Part shown: positions 1 through 7,715 of the stretch, in pieces | Numbering within the stretch: the stretch's first letter is position 1 | Layout of the letters: every line of letters begins with the position of its first letter | Source: Candidatus Binatia bacterium | GTDB taxonomy: Bacteria; Desulfobacterota; Binatia; UBA12015 | NCBI GenBank assembly: GCA_029243485.1 | Contig: JAQWRY010000075.1 | Location: forward strand, 186,001 to 250,000 | Reading direction: 5' to 3' | DNA: 64,000 nt | Made by a program: the position numbers and the translations under genes | The notes under the pieces: model-generated | What the model was told of the DNA's origin: nothing | Seen by the model: only the letters and a program-made list of their open reading frames with translations | Database searches by the model: none

Positions 1-622
1 CGGCACCGAGCTTCCCGAGGTTCTCGAGAATGTCGGCCTTGAGCAGCGCCTCGGCTTCCGCCTTCTGTGGCGACTTGATGTCGATCTCCGGCTCGAGAAT
101 CGGCATCAGGCCCGCGGCGAGGATCTGCTTTCCGACCTCAAACTGCTGATCCGCGATCGCCTTCACGCCGGCCGGGTTGGCCAGCTTGATCACGGAGCGC
201 ATCTTCGTGCCGTAGATGCCTTTGGGCTTCGCGCGCTCGAGCGTCGCGTCGAGTCCCGGCATCGGCTTCATGAGCTGGACGCCGTCCGCCTCGTCCGCAA
301 GGCCCTTGTCGACCTTCAGGAAGGGAACGACGTTGCACTCATCCCAGAGGTACTGCGCGCTGGGCTTCCCCTTGATTTCGCGATCCATGGTGCCCTCGAA
401 GAGGATGGCGCCCATGACGCGGGTCCCATCGAAGCTCGGGCTCGTGATGATACGAGTCCTCATTTCGTGGACCTTGTCGAACATCGCGTCTTCTCCCGAG
501 TACTCGGTCTCCGCTATGCCATAGAGGCCGAGGGCCTTCGGCGTGCTGCCGCCGCTCTGGTCCAGAGCCGCAATGAAGCCGTCAGACTGGATCTTCTGGG
601 TCTGCTTTTCTGAGATCCCCAA
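1..622 (-). CDS. Class I fructose-bisphosphate aldolase (C-terminus beyond left edge)
   Basis: Reversible aldol cleavage of fructose 1,6-bisphosphate to dihydroxyacetone phosphate and glyceraldehyde 3-phosphate in the cytoplasm (glycolysis/gluconeogenesis). The first ~207 residues are visible. They match the FdaB-type class I family: an N-terminal ALDQSGGSTPKAL segment, an AILFEGTMDR segment, VVPFLKVDKG, and further on ILEPEIDI. The Schiff-base lysine of this family lies in this half or just beyond the edge. The start is TTG, chosen because AAGGAG lies about 10 nt upstream and the conserved sequence begins directly after it; no nearby ATG fits. It is the first gene after a 393-bp gap downstream of dusB on the same strand. 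Confidence 0.88.
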   Translation of the reverse strand, partial: MGISEKQTQKIQSDGFIAALDQSGGSTPKALGLYGIAETEYSGEDAMFDKVHEMRTRIITSPSFDGTRVMGAILFEGTMDREIKGKPSAQYLWDECNVVPFLKVDKGLADEADGVQLMKPMPGLDATLERAKPKGIYGTKMRSVIKLANPAGVKAIADQQFEVGKQILAAGLMPILEPEIDIKSPQKAEAEALLKADILENLGKLGA

Positions 623-1015
623 GGTTTGCTGTCTCCTTATTTGAAATGCACGCCGAGCCGACGAATTCCGCGGCTCCGCGATCCACGCGAGGTAAACAGC
701 GAGTCTACCAGAGCCCGACACCCTAAAAAAAGAGGGTAATCCCCACCCCAGTTGCCCCCCCCCCCTAGCGCGGCCGGCCCAACGCCCAGACGCGGGCCGC
801 TGTGCACGATAGAGGAACGGGAGCCAATACCGGTCCCGCGTGGTCCTCGGCCAGGAGTGGGGGCTTGTCGCGGAGTGAGGCGTGCCACCTGCGGGCTTCA
901 CGCGTAACCGGCAGTGCCCCCACGCCCGGTATGTCTCCAGCCCGCAACCGGAGAGCACCGCCCCAAGAAGGAGACCATGCGGATGCCCCTGGCCCCGAAG
1001 ACCAGACGACGAGGC
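623..1015. other. Intergenic region between dusB and the aldolase gene
   Basis: 393 bp with no convincing protein. It has a run of 11 C at 755-765, an A7 tract at 726-732 flanked by CCCT and AGGG, and a set of nested complementary segments between 792 and 945 (separate entry). The minus strand should carry the promoter of the aldolase gene, but I see no good -35/-10 pair. Open frames here are high-GC shadows without a Shine-Dalgarno sequence or a recognisable family. Confidence 0.6.
792..945 (-). ncRNA. Candidate structured RNA (nested inverted repeats)
   Basis: Four complementary pairs nest inside each other: 792-797 with 940-945 (6 bp), 828-833 with 926-931 (TACCGG/CCGGTA), 857-864 with 916-923 (GTGGGGGC/GCCCCCAC, 8 bp), and 869-878 with 898-904 (CGCG and TGA pair around a three-base bulge). 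The result would be a long interrupted hairpin in a gene-free region. I found no RNase P, tmRNA or SRP RNA signature. A 6S-like RNA is possible, but the internal loops are lopsided. The strand is a guess from the flanking minus-strand genes. GC-rich DNA makes such pairs by chance, so confidence is low. Confidence 0.2.
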
Positions 1016-2032
1016 TCAGGCCGCCGCGCCCGACAACCGCCGGGTGACGTGTGGGTGTCTCTCGAATTGGTCGAGGACATCGACCAACTCGTCGGCGGTC
1101 CGCGTGTGCGTCACGGCCTCGCGCAGGTGCGCACTCCCGGGGAAACCCTTCACGGTGCGACACGTCATGCCGCGAAGCCGCGCCGCGGTCGTCTTCGTTG
1201 GATAGACCTCATCGAGAAGCTGCCGATAGCGGCGCAGGGCAGCGAGCCGCTCTCCGACGGTCGGCGCGGGGAGAGTCTCGCCCGCTCGATCCGAGATGAT
1301 GTGGCGGAAGAGCCACGGGTTCTCCATCGCGCCGCGCCCGATCAGCAACCCGTCGACCCCCGATCGCTCGAGGCGCTTCCTGGCCGTTGCGACCGAGACG
1401 ACGTCACCGCTGCCGAACACCGGGATGTCGACGGCGCGTTTCACCTCACCGATCAGATCCCAATCCGACGCGCCGTGGTAGAGCTGCATACGAGTCCGGC
1501 CGTGCACCGCGACGAGTTCGACGCCGGCGGCCTCGGCCATCTGCGCCACCTCCACGCAGTTGATCGAGTCCTCATCCCAACCCGCGCGGATCTTCAGCGT
1601 GAGGGGCACCGAGAGCTCACGGCGCACCTGCCGCAAGAGCCGTTCGAGGTGACTCACCCGGCGCAGGAGTTCGGCTCCACCACCTTTCTTCACGACCTTC
1701 GGCGCGGGACACCCACAGTTGATGTCGACCATGTCGACGCCCGTGGCCTGCACGAGCGCAGCCGCTTCCGCCATCCGATCGATGTCCGAGCCGAAGATCT
1801 GGATGGCAATCGGGCGTTCGCTCGCGTCGTAGCGCAACATCCGGTGAGTCTTTAGATCGTTTCGGGTCAGGCCCTCTATCGAGATGAACTCGCTCACGAC
1901 GAGGCCCACCGCATCGCCGCTGCATTCGCGCACGAGACGGCGGAACGCCATGTCGGTGACCCCGGACATCGGCGCCAGCACGAGTGCAGGCGAGATGTCG
2001 ACTGGGCCGACCTTTACCGAACCTGCCTCCAT
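1016..2032 (-). CDS. dusB: tRNA-dihydrouridine synthase (DusB family)
   Basis: FMN- and NAD(P)H-dependent reduction of uridine to 5,6-dihydrouridine in tRNA. The 338-residue length is normal. The N-terminal LAPMSGVTDMAFRRL is the TIM-barrel FMN site, followed by IQIFGSD, the catalytic-cysteine motif NCGCPAPKVVKKGGG near residue 105, LKIRAGWD, VHGRTRMQLYHG, and the FMN-phosphate loop IPVFGSGDV followed by GLLIGRGAMENPW. A C-terminal helical tRNA-binding domain follows. In many proteobacteria dusB is paired with fis; no fis is seen here. It ends about 390 bp before the aldolase gene on the same strand. Confidence 0.93.
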   Translation of the reverse strand: MEAGSVKVGPVDISPALVLAPMSGVTDMAFRRLVRECSGDAVGLVVSEFISIEGLTRNDLKTHRMLRYDASERPIAIQIFGSDIDRMAEAAALVQATGVDMVDINCGCPAPKVVKKGGGAELLRRVSHLERLLRQVRRELSVPLTLKIRAGWDEDSINCVEVAQMAEAAGVELVAVHGRTRMQLYHGASDWDLIGEVKRAVDIPVFGSGDVVSVATARKRLERSGVDGLLIGRGAMENPWLFRHIISDRAGETLPAPTVGERLAALRRYRQLLDEVYPTKTTAARLRGMTCRTVKGFPGSAHLREAVTHTRTADELVDVLDQFERHPHVTRRLSGAAA

Positions 2033-2084
2033 GCCGTTCAGGATACCGTTCGCGGGCGCGCGCTCGCAACGCAGCGGATACGGC

Positions 2085-2610
2085 TCAAACCGGGTCCTGG
2101 TGCTTGGAGCTCTCCTCCATGAGGGCGTCGAAAGTGCCGTCTTTGAAACCCTTCTCGCAGAACCGCTCGAGCGTATCCCGCTCTCCGAGGTACTCGTATC
2201 GCGGCACCGCCCATCCGCACGACGTCTGGACCTTCTCGACGCCGATCGCGATCAGCTGGCGCGTGTAGTCGCCGACCATTCCGGGTCGCATGCGACCCGC
2301 CAAGGCGTCGAACTCGACGGAGCCGGCTCCATAGACCTGCCCTCGCCCGTAGCGCCTGCTTCTCGAAGCCGGCAAACATGAGAGTCAGACGCCCGCCGCC
2401 GTTCACGTGGCTCGCCGTCTGATTCCCGCTTCCGGGCCAGTCGGCGTACACCAACTCCCTCGGGCCCAAGACGTCGAGCGTGTCATACCCCTTCGGCGAG
2501 ACGTTCGGGAATCCGCCCCCGTCCGCCGGCGCGCTGCCGATGAAGAACAGCTTCTGTGCGCGAACGAAGTCGATCAATGACGGCGAGAGGTCATCGTACC
2601 ACTTGGCCAT
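2085..2610 (-). pseudogene. Pyridoxamine 5'-phosphate oxidase-family flavoprotein, frameshifted
   Basis: Two frames together make one PNPOx-like split-barrel protein. The ATG at 2610 begins MAKWYDDLSPSLIDFVRAQK and runs through FFIGSAPADGG, NVSPKGYDTLDV and LTLMFAGFEKQAL. Near position 2350 the homology moves to the next frame and continues with RGQVYGAGS, VEKVQTSCGWAVPRYEYLGER and EESSKHQDPV to a stop at 2085. A single extra base in the CTACGGGCGAGGG stretch explains it, since the joined length is 3n+1. The family is a small FMN-binding protein of unknown substrate, not the true PdxH. The frame break may be a recent mutation or a sequencing/assembly error; both halves are well conserved, which argues against old decay. 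Confidence 0.75.
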
Positions 2611-2688
2611 GGCCGAAGAGTGGCCCGGCGTCGGCGTGCGCGCAAGCCTCGGTCGCCCTCGATTCGAGGCGACCGAAGCTCCCGCATT

Positions 2689-3768
2689 CTAGATCATGCT
2701 GGCGCGCACGTCCTCGTCGACACCCTTGCCAAACCGATCGCCGAACATGATGCCACGCTCACGGTACTTTCCTTCCGTGCGCTGGGTGATGAGTCCCAGG
2801 CGCGCGAGGTTCGGTACGACCGTGTGCATGAAGAGATCGCTGTTGATCTCTGCCCAGTTCGGCAGACCCATCGCCACCTCGACGACGGCATGCGGCTCGA
2901 GGCCGTACTTGGGACCGAGAACGTTCAGCATGTCGAGCTGCTGGTTGGCATTGAGCGCCTCGAGAATGTTGAACGCGAAGTCCTCCATCTCGGCCATCTC
3001 TTCTTCGTTCGCATCCTTCACGGTGCGGCGCATCGTGAGAACCCCGAAGGCCGCGTGCCGAGCCTCGTCCTGCTTCACCCGTCGCATGATGTCGCTCACG
3101 AGAGGGTTGGTCGACCCCTTCTGGATGATGTCCAGGATGCCGACTGCGACCCCCTCGAACAGCGTCTGCATGCCCAGCGTCTTGGTCTTCCAGGTCGGCG
3201 CCTGCAGGAGCTTGTCGAGAAGGACCTTCAGCGTACCGCCGATCGGATAGATCGTGCCGAACTTGCGCTGAAGCAGCTTCGAGAGCACCTCGACGTGCCG
3301 TGCTTCATCCGCAACCTGCGAGGCCGCATAGAACTTCGCGTCCATCGTGGTGCACGCGTTCGTGAGCTGCCCGCAGATCTGCAGCGCGGCCTGCTCTCCG
3401 TGTAAAAGCTGGGAGATCGTGAAGGCGAACTCGTCCACGGCGGCCGCTTTGCACGTCTCTTCGTCGGCCTCCATCAGGGTGAGAAGCGTCGGAAGGACCA
3501 GCACGTCCTGGCGCGGAAGGAACCACTCGTCGAGTGGGATGTCGGTGTCCCACTGGATGTCCGTCTCGGCGTTCCACTGCCCCTTCTTGCCCCGCTCGTA
3601 GAGCGCGGCGAGCTCTTCGACCTCGTTGCCGTAGTTCCACGTCCAGTGGAGATCGAGGGGCGCTGCGATGTCGAGTTCGCCGCGAATCTTCTCGACACGC
3701 GACTCGTCGATCTCGATGACTTCAAAGTCCCCAATCTGGCTGCGATAGTCCGCAAGAATCTTGTCCAT
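2689..3768 (-). CDS. Ferritin-like diiron protein
   Basis: A 359-residue four-helix-bundle protein with a complete set of carboxylate-bridged diiron ligands in the expected order: Glu125 (HGEQAAL), Glu155 and His158 (DEARHVEV), Glu205 (LFEGVAVG), and Glu235 and His238 (DEARHAAF). The repeated EARH pair is typical of the wider R2/AurF-type ferritin-like superfamily, whose members are oxygenases, oxidases or N-oxygenases. I cannot name the substrate. A GAGAGG Shine-Dalgarno lies just upstream of the ATG. A possible 60-residue membrane protein (3784-3966) lies 15 nt upstream on the same strand, so the two may be co-transcribed behind gspA-gspB. No redox partner gene is adjacent. Confidence 0.8.
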   Translation of the reverse strand: MDKILADYRSQIGDFEVIEIDESRVEKIRGELDIAAPLDLHWTWNYGNEVEELAALYERGKKGQWNAETDIQWDTDIPLDEWFLPRQDVLVLPTLLTLMEADEETCKAAAVDEFAFTISQLLHGEQAALQICGQLTNACTTMDAKFYAASQVADEARHVEVLSKLLQRKFGTIYPIGGTLKVLLDKLLQAPTWKTKTLGMQTLFEGVAVGILDIIQKGSTNPLVSDIMRRVKQDEARHAAFGVLTMRRTVKDANEEEMAEMEDFAFNILEALNANQQLDMLNVLGPKYGLEPHAVVEVAMGLPNWAEINSDLFMHTVVPNLARLGLITQRTEGKYRERGIMFGDRFGKGVDEDVRASMI

Positions 3769-3783
3769 GGCTGTCTACCTCTC

Positions 3784-3966
3784 TCAGGCGTTCTTCGTCG
3801 CGCCGAGACCGTCGCGCACGAGGTCCAAAAATTCACCTTTGATCCGCCGCCCCTGCGCGGCTTCGAATACTTCTTTACCCAGCAGCTCCTGCCCGAAATC
3901 TCCGGACGCGAACGGAAACACGATCGGTCCGATCAACAGGAGCAGCACGTGCGGCACGCTCGCCAT
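3784..3966 (-). CDS. Small hypothetical membrane protein
   Basis: A 60-residue frame starting with a hydrophobic segment (HVLLLLIGPIVFPFA) and continuing into a charged, helical C-terminal half (KEVFEAAQGRRIKGEFLDLVRDG). It sits in the 207-bp gap between gspB and the diiron protein, on the same strand, with its ATG 9 nt after the gspB stop; the TGAGG around that stop could serve as a weak ribosome binding site. No family is recognised. The position, strand and single membrane-like segment make it plausible, but it may be noncoding. Confidence 0.45.
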   Translation of the reverse strand: MASVPHVLLLLIGPIVFPFASGDFGQELLGKEVFEAAQGRRIKGEFLDLVRDGLGATKNA

Positions 3967-3975
3967 GCGAATGCC

Positions 3976-5049
3976 TCAGTTCGCGCGCAACAAGAAGGTC
4001 GCGCCCTGGTGCGCGAACTCGACCTGTTCGGGTAAGATGCGCTTGACAGTCAAGCCCTGGTAGCTCTCGCCCTCGCGGACCTGCGTCATCGCCGGGTTTC
4101 CCTCGACGCTCATGTAGGCAAACCGGCGTCCGGGGTTGCTCGAGTACTGCAGGATGTTGATTCGAACCTGAGGCGCGCTGCTCGGGGGCCGTCGGAGGCC
4201 CTCGTCCGTCGGCCCGCTCGCTGACAGAACCAGCGGCTCTCCGGAGACCGGAGCAGGCGCCGGTGGCGGCGCTCGAACGATGGCCGGCGCAGGCGCCGGC
4301 GCGGGCCGAACGCCCGGAGCCGGCGGGATTTCACGCTGCGGGCGCGGGGCCGTCGGGTCGTACGTACCGGTGACCGCGTGCGCGCCCTGGGCCATGCGCT
4401 CTTCTTCACGCACGAGCCGCCGCTCTGCGGAGGCCGCCTTCCTCTCCATGCGCGCGATGTTGCGGGTCTGGCGGAACTCCGTCAGAAGCTCCTCGCGCTC
4501 CTCAGGCGTCCCAGCCGAACGGATGGCCTCTCGAAGCCCTTGCGACTCCTCCCGCTTGGCGAAGCGATTCTCGCGCCGGCCAGCACGGTCCTCACGCCGC
4601 GCCATGACGCGCTCCAGGACGCGGCGACGCTTCTCGCTCATCGGCTTGTGCTTCACGGCGGCCGGCGCGTTGTCGAGGGGGGGGGCCGCCTTGACCTCAC
4701 GGGACACGCGCTCGGGGCGAGCAACGGGAACTCGCTCCTGCGGCGGCGGTCGCGTCGGCTCGACTCGCGCCGGCGGGGCCGGCTCCGGCTCCACGACGGC
4801 GGCGACTTCTAGCGGTTCGGCCACCGCTTCGGCCTCGACGGTCTCTTCCGTTCGCGTAGAGGACCCGCCACCGCTCAGTTCCAACCCGCCTGCGAACGCA
4901 CCGACAAGAGCGATCAGGCCGAGAGCGATCCACAGAAACCGGGGCCCGCCCTTCCGAGGAGGCCGCGGGGGTCCGTCGCCGAAGCTCCCGGCGCCGTCGG
5001 GCGCATCACCGTCCTGTGCCTTCCGAAGAGCGTCGAGGACGGTGCTCAA
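3976..5049 (-). CDS. gspB: GspB/ExeB-like general secretion pathway protein
   Basis: 357-residue inner-membrane protein. It begins MSTVLDALRKAQ, the usual GspB/ExeB cytoplasmic start, followed by one membrane segment at about residues 38-58, a long Pro/Ala/Arg-rich periplasmic linker with a charged helical stretch, and a C-terminal domain at about 290-357 (INILQYSSNPGRRFAYM, EGESYQGLTVKRI, ATFLLRAN) typical of the family. GspA-GspB complexes help insert or assemble the type II secretion secretin through peptidoglycan. The start overlaps the gspA stop by 4 nt (ATGA), showing a two-gene operon. No other type II secretion gene is in the window. Confidence 0.85.
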   Translation of the reverse strand: MSTVLDALRKAQDGDAPDGAGSFGDGPPRPPRKGGPRFLWIALGLIALVGAFAGGLELSGGGSSTRTEETVEAEAVAEPLEVAAVVEPEPAPPARVEPTRPPPQERVPVARPERVSREVKAAPPLDNAPAAVKHKPMSEKRRRVLERVMARREDRAGRRENRFAKREESQGLREAIRSAGTPEEREELLTEFRQTRNIARMERKAASAERRLVREEERMAQGAHAVTGTYDPTAPRPQREIPPAPGVRPAPAPAPAIVRAPPPAPAPVSGEPLVLSASGPTDEGLRRPPSSAPQVRINILQYSSNPGRRFAYMSVEGNPAMTQVREGESYQGLTVKRILPEQVEFAHQGATFLLRAN

Positions 5050-6959
5050 CGCACGGCTCCGCTGGCAATCACGTTCGCGGGAGCGCCCTTCGAGCGCTGA
5101 GAACCGAGGTGTGGCACGCGATCCGATGCCGCCATCCCGTACAGCGCGATCATCGTCATCGGCCCGACCTTGCCGTCCGCCTCGAGGTGAACCCCCCTCT
5201 GAAACTCCACCACCGCCTCCTCCGTCAACGCGTCGAACTGATCACCACCGGGACCCTCGTAAACCCCGGCCACCTGCAAGAGGTCGTGCAGGCGCCGTAC
5301 CTTCGCGCCCGCGATGCCGCGGCTCAGCAAGCTTCCCAGCTTTTCGACGTCGTACCACAGCACATGGCCCTGGCCGAACCAGACCTCCGACAGAACGCTG
5401 TGGGAGACCTCGATCCGCTCCTGCCCCAAGCGAACGTAAGCCATGCGGTCATCGACGCGATCAACCATCCCGAAATGCACGCCCGACCCATCCCCGAGAT
5501 CCAATTCCAGGATGACCGGAAGGTCGAGGACCCGCAGCACGTTCAGGTTACCGGTGAACTCGAGGTAATCGAGCCCACGCCGCCGGGCGATCGCTGGAAG
5601 ATCGAGCCTATGACTCGCCGCCTCCGCCGCCGAAAGACGGTCGCCGTTCCAGACCCCGACCAGAGATTCCACCGCTTCGTACGCGCTCTCACTTGCGGTG
5701 GTCTGCCGAAGAGCATCGCTTAGCGCTGCGCGCTCGATCCAGCGCGAATCGGGCACCGGAGCCGGCACCTCGGGTTCCGCGGCCACGACCGACATCGGCC
5801 CTCCGGGCGGCACGTAGCCGTGCGACACGGGGACAGCAGCCACGGGCGGGTCGACTTGCCCTGCGGGCCATGGTTCGAAGCTCGGCGTGAGCGGGTGCGG
5901 GGCGACTCGCGGCTCGGACGCAGCGGCGGGCAGCGGCGCGGCTGGGACACGGTCGATCGCATCGAGCATCTGCGCGACGTCCCGACTGTCGCTGCTCGCG
6001 GCGCGGCCAGGCTCTTGCGTGAACGAGATCGAGCGGGCCCCGAACTCGTTGAACCCCCAGACCCCGGCGCCTCCGAGAAACGCGGCAAGGACGAGTCCGG
6101 CCGCCATCGCAGCCCACTGCGGAATCCGACGCGTAGGCTCCGAACGACGGCGCCGCGGGCTTTCGATCTCTTCAATCGCACGCTTTACGATCGAGCTCGT
6201 GATCGACGTGGAGTCGCGCGCGTACGCGACGAGCAGCGCGCGGTGGCAGACGACATTGATCCGCCGCGGGATCCCCTGACTGTACGCGAAGACACGTTTC
6301 TGAGCGCCCGACGAGAGAATGCGGCGAGGGCGTCCACCCGACGCCGTAGCCAGGCGGTGCCCGATGTATTGCCCGGTCTCCTCACGGTCGAGCGGCCCGA
6401 GGTGCCAGCGCACGGTAATGCGCTGCTCGAGCTGAACGAGGTCCGGTCGCGCCAGGATGTCGCGAAGCTCGGGCTGTCCGACCAGAACGATCTGTAGAAG
6501 CTTCGCGCTCTCGGTCTCGAAGTTCGACAGCATGCGGAGCTGTTCGAGGATCGCACCGCCGAGCGCCTGGGCTTCGTCGATGACGAGCACCACCTGATTG
6601 CCGGCCTGCTTCTGGTCGAGAAGGAACGTGTTCAGGGCGACGAGCAGATCGCGCTGCGTGCCCTCCTCGCGCAACCCCAGCTCGTGGTTGATCTCCTGGA
6701 GAAGCTCGACGCCACTCAGGACCGGATTCAGGATGTAGGCGTACCGCGCGTTTTCCGGCGGGTCCGACAAGAACGAGCGCAGGATGGTCGTCTTGCCTGC
6801 CCCGATCTCCCCGGTGATCGCCACGAAACCGGCGCCTTCCTCCAGCCCGTACACGAGGTGCCCGAGGGCCTCCTTGTGCTTGGCTGACAGGAAGAGATAG
6901 CGGGGGTCCGGGGTGAGCCGGAACGGTGCCTCCTCGAATCCGAAGAATCTCTCGTACAT
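5046..6959 (-). CDS. gspA: GspA/ExeA-like AAA ATPase with peptidoglycan-binding domain
   Basis: 637-residue partner of gspB. The family-typical MYERFFGFEEAPFRLTPDP start fixes the ATG at 6959. Walker A is GEIGAGKTT (residues 50-58) and Walker B is VVLVIDEAQAL. An AAA_22-type ATPase fills about residues 1-270, followed by one membrane segment near 295-315, a Pro-rich linker, a C39-peptidase-like periplasmic fold (LEFTGNLNVLRVLDLPVILEL to GHVLWYD), and a C-terminal peptidoglycan-binding domain (FDALTEEAVVEFQRG, EADGKVGPMTMIALYG). ATP hydrolysis in the cytoplasm is thought to remodel peptidoglycan contact for secretin assembly. It is first in the operon; the downstream gspB overlaps by 4 nt. Confidence 0.88.
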   Translation of the reverse strand: MYERFFGFEEAPFRLTPDPRYLFLSAKHKEALGHLVYGLEEGAGFVAITGEIGAGKTTILRSFLSDPPENARYAYILNPVLSGVELLQEINHELGLREEGTQRDLLVALNTFLLDQKQAGNQVVLVIDEAQALGGAILEQLRMLSNFETESAKLLQIVLVGQPELRDILARPDLVQLEQRITVRWHLGPLDREETGQYIGHRLATASGGRPRRILSSGAQKRVFAYSQGIPRRINVVCHRALLVAYARDSTSITSSIVKRAIEEIESPRRRRSEPTRRIPQWAAMAAGLVLAAFLGGAGVWGFNEFGARSISFTQEPGRAASSDSRDVAQMLDAIDRVPAAPLPAAASEPRVAPHPLTPSFEPWPAGQVDPPVAAVPVSHGYVPPGGPMSVVAAEPEVPAPVPDSRWIERAALSDALRQTTASESAYEAVESLVGVWNGDRLSAAEAASHRLDLPAIARRRGLDYLEFTGNLNVLRVLDLPVILELDLGDGSGVHFGMVDRVDDRMAYVRLGQERIEVSHSVLSEVWFGQGHVLWYDVEKLGSLLSRGIAGAKVRRLHDLLQVAGVYEGPGGDQFDALTEEAVVEFQRGVHLEADGKVGPMTMIALYGMAASDRVPHLGSQRSKGAPANVIASGAVR

Positions 6960-7079
6960 GAGCTTTGCTGGTGGACGACAGTCGCCCACCCGGGATTCAA
7001 TTAAGAGGAGCGGCGGGGAAGCTGTCAAACAGACCGCCTTGTCTGCAGCGAGGCCTGCTGGCACAAGGGGCCGGAGCCC

Positions 7080-7715
7080 ATGGCCAACGAGTGGTGGCAG
7101 CAGCTACCGGCCGACGAGCGCCGGGAGTATCAGCGGAGCGAAAAGCTCTCGAAGGTCCCCCTGCCCCCGGACCCCTGCTTGGGCAAGATCGCCCTAGCCA
7201 TCGACCGGGCCCTGGCCTCCGAGAACCGCCTGAAGGCCGAGGGGGCGTCCCAAGCCCTCGTGGATCGCCTGAGTCGGCGTCTGTCGATGCCGAGCGCGAC
7301 GATCCGGGTGCAGGGCCGGCGACCGCCCGATGGAGAAGGCGAGCTCCACGGCATCTACCGACCGGCCGAGGGCACCGAGCAGGATCAGATCAGCGTCTGG
7401 ATGCGGACCGCAAAGCGAGCGGACGTCGTGGCCACGCGGACGTTCCTGCGCACCCTCCTGCACGAGGTGGGCCATCACCTCGACATGCGGCTGCTCGATC
7501 TGCCGAACTCGTATCACTCCAGAGGCTTCTACCAGCGCGAGGCATACCTCTTTCGGATCATCACGAAGGGTACGGCGCTCGCGCCGGGAGGGACGGCCGA
7601 ATCACCGCGAGAGCCTGCTGTGCCGCCGCCCCAAGTCGATGTGCAGCGCGGACTCGCGCTGCTCCGCGCGACCGTCGACAAGATCGAGGGCCGCTCGCAA
7701 AAGGAAGAGTCCTAG
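7080..7715 (+). CDS. Zincin-like putative metallopeptidase (HEVGHH)
   Basis: 211 residues, no signal peptide, so probably cytoplasmic. A single HExxH zinc site lies at residues 128-133 (LLHEVGHHLDM) inside a predicted helix, followed by a conserved-looking LPNSYHSRGFYQREAYLFR stretch that may supply the third ligand. The N-terminal ~75 residues are charged and helical; the C-terminal ~40 are Pro- and charge-rich. It resembles uncharacterised deltaproteobacterial proteins more than any named peptidase family. It is divergent from gspA (120 bp between starts) and converges with the helicase gene, overlapping its end by 4 nt. Confidence 0.7.
   Translation: MANEWWQQLPADERREYQRSEKLSKVPLPPDPCLGKIALAIDRALASENRLKAEGASQALVDRLSRRLSMPSATIRVQGRRPPDGEGELHGIYRPAEGTEQDQISVWMRTAKRADVVATRTFLRTLLHEVGHHLDMRLLDLPNSYHSRGFYQREAYLFRIITKGTALAPGGTAESPREPAVPPPQVDVQRGLALLRATVDKIEGRSQKEES

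Noticed and set aside
637-1047. Overlapping open frames of 60-130 residues in the dusB-aldolase gap
   Set aside because: Low complexity, Arg/Pro/Gly-rich, no ribosome binding site, and several frames overlap each other; typical of GC-rich noncoding DNA.
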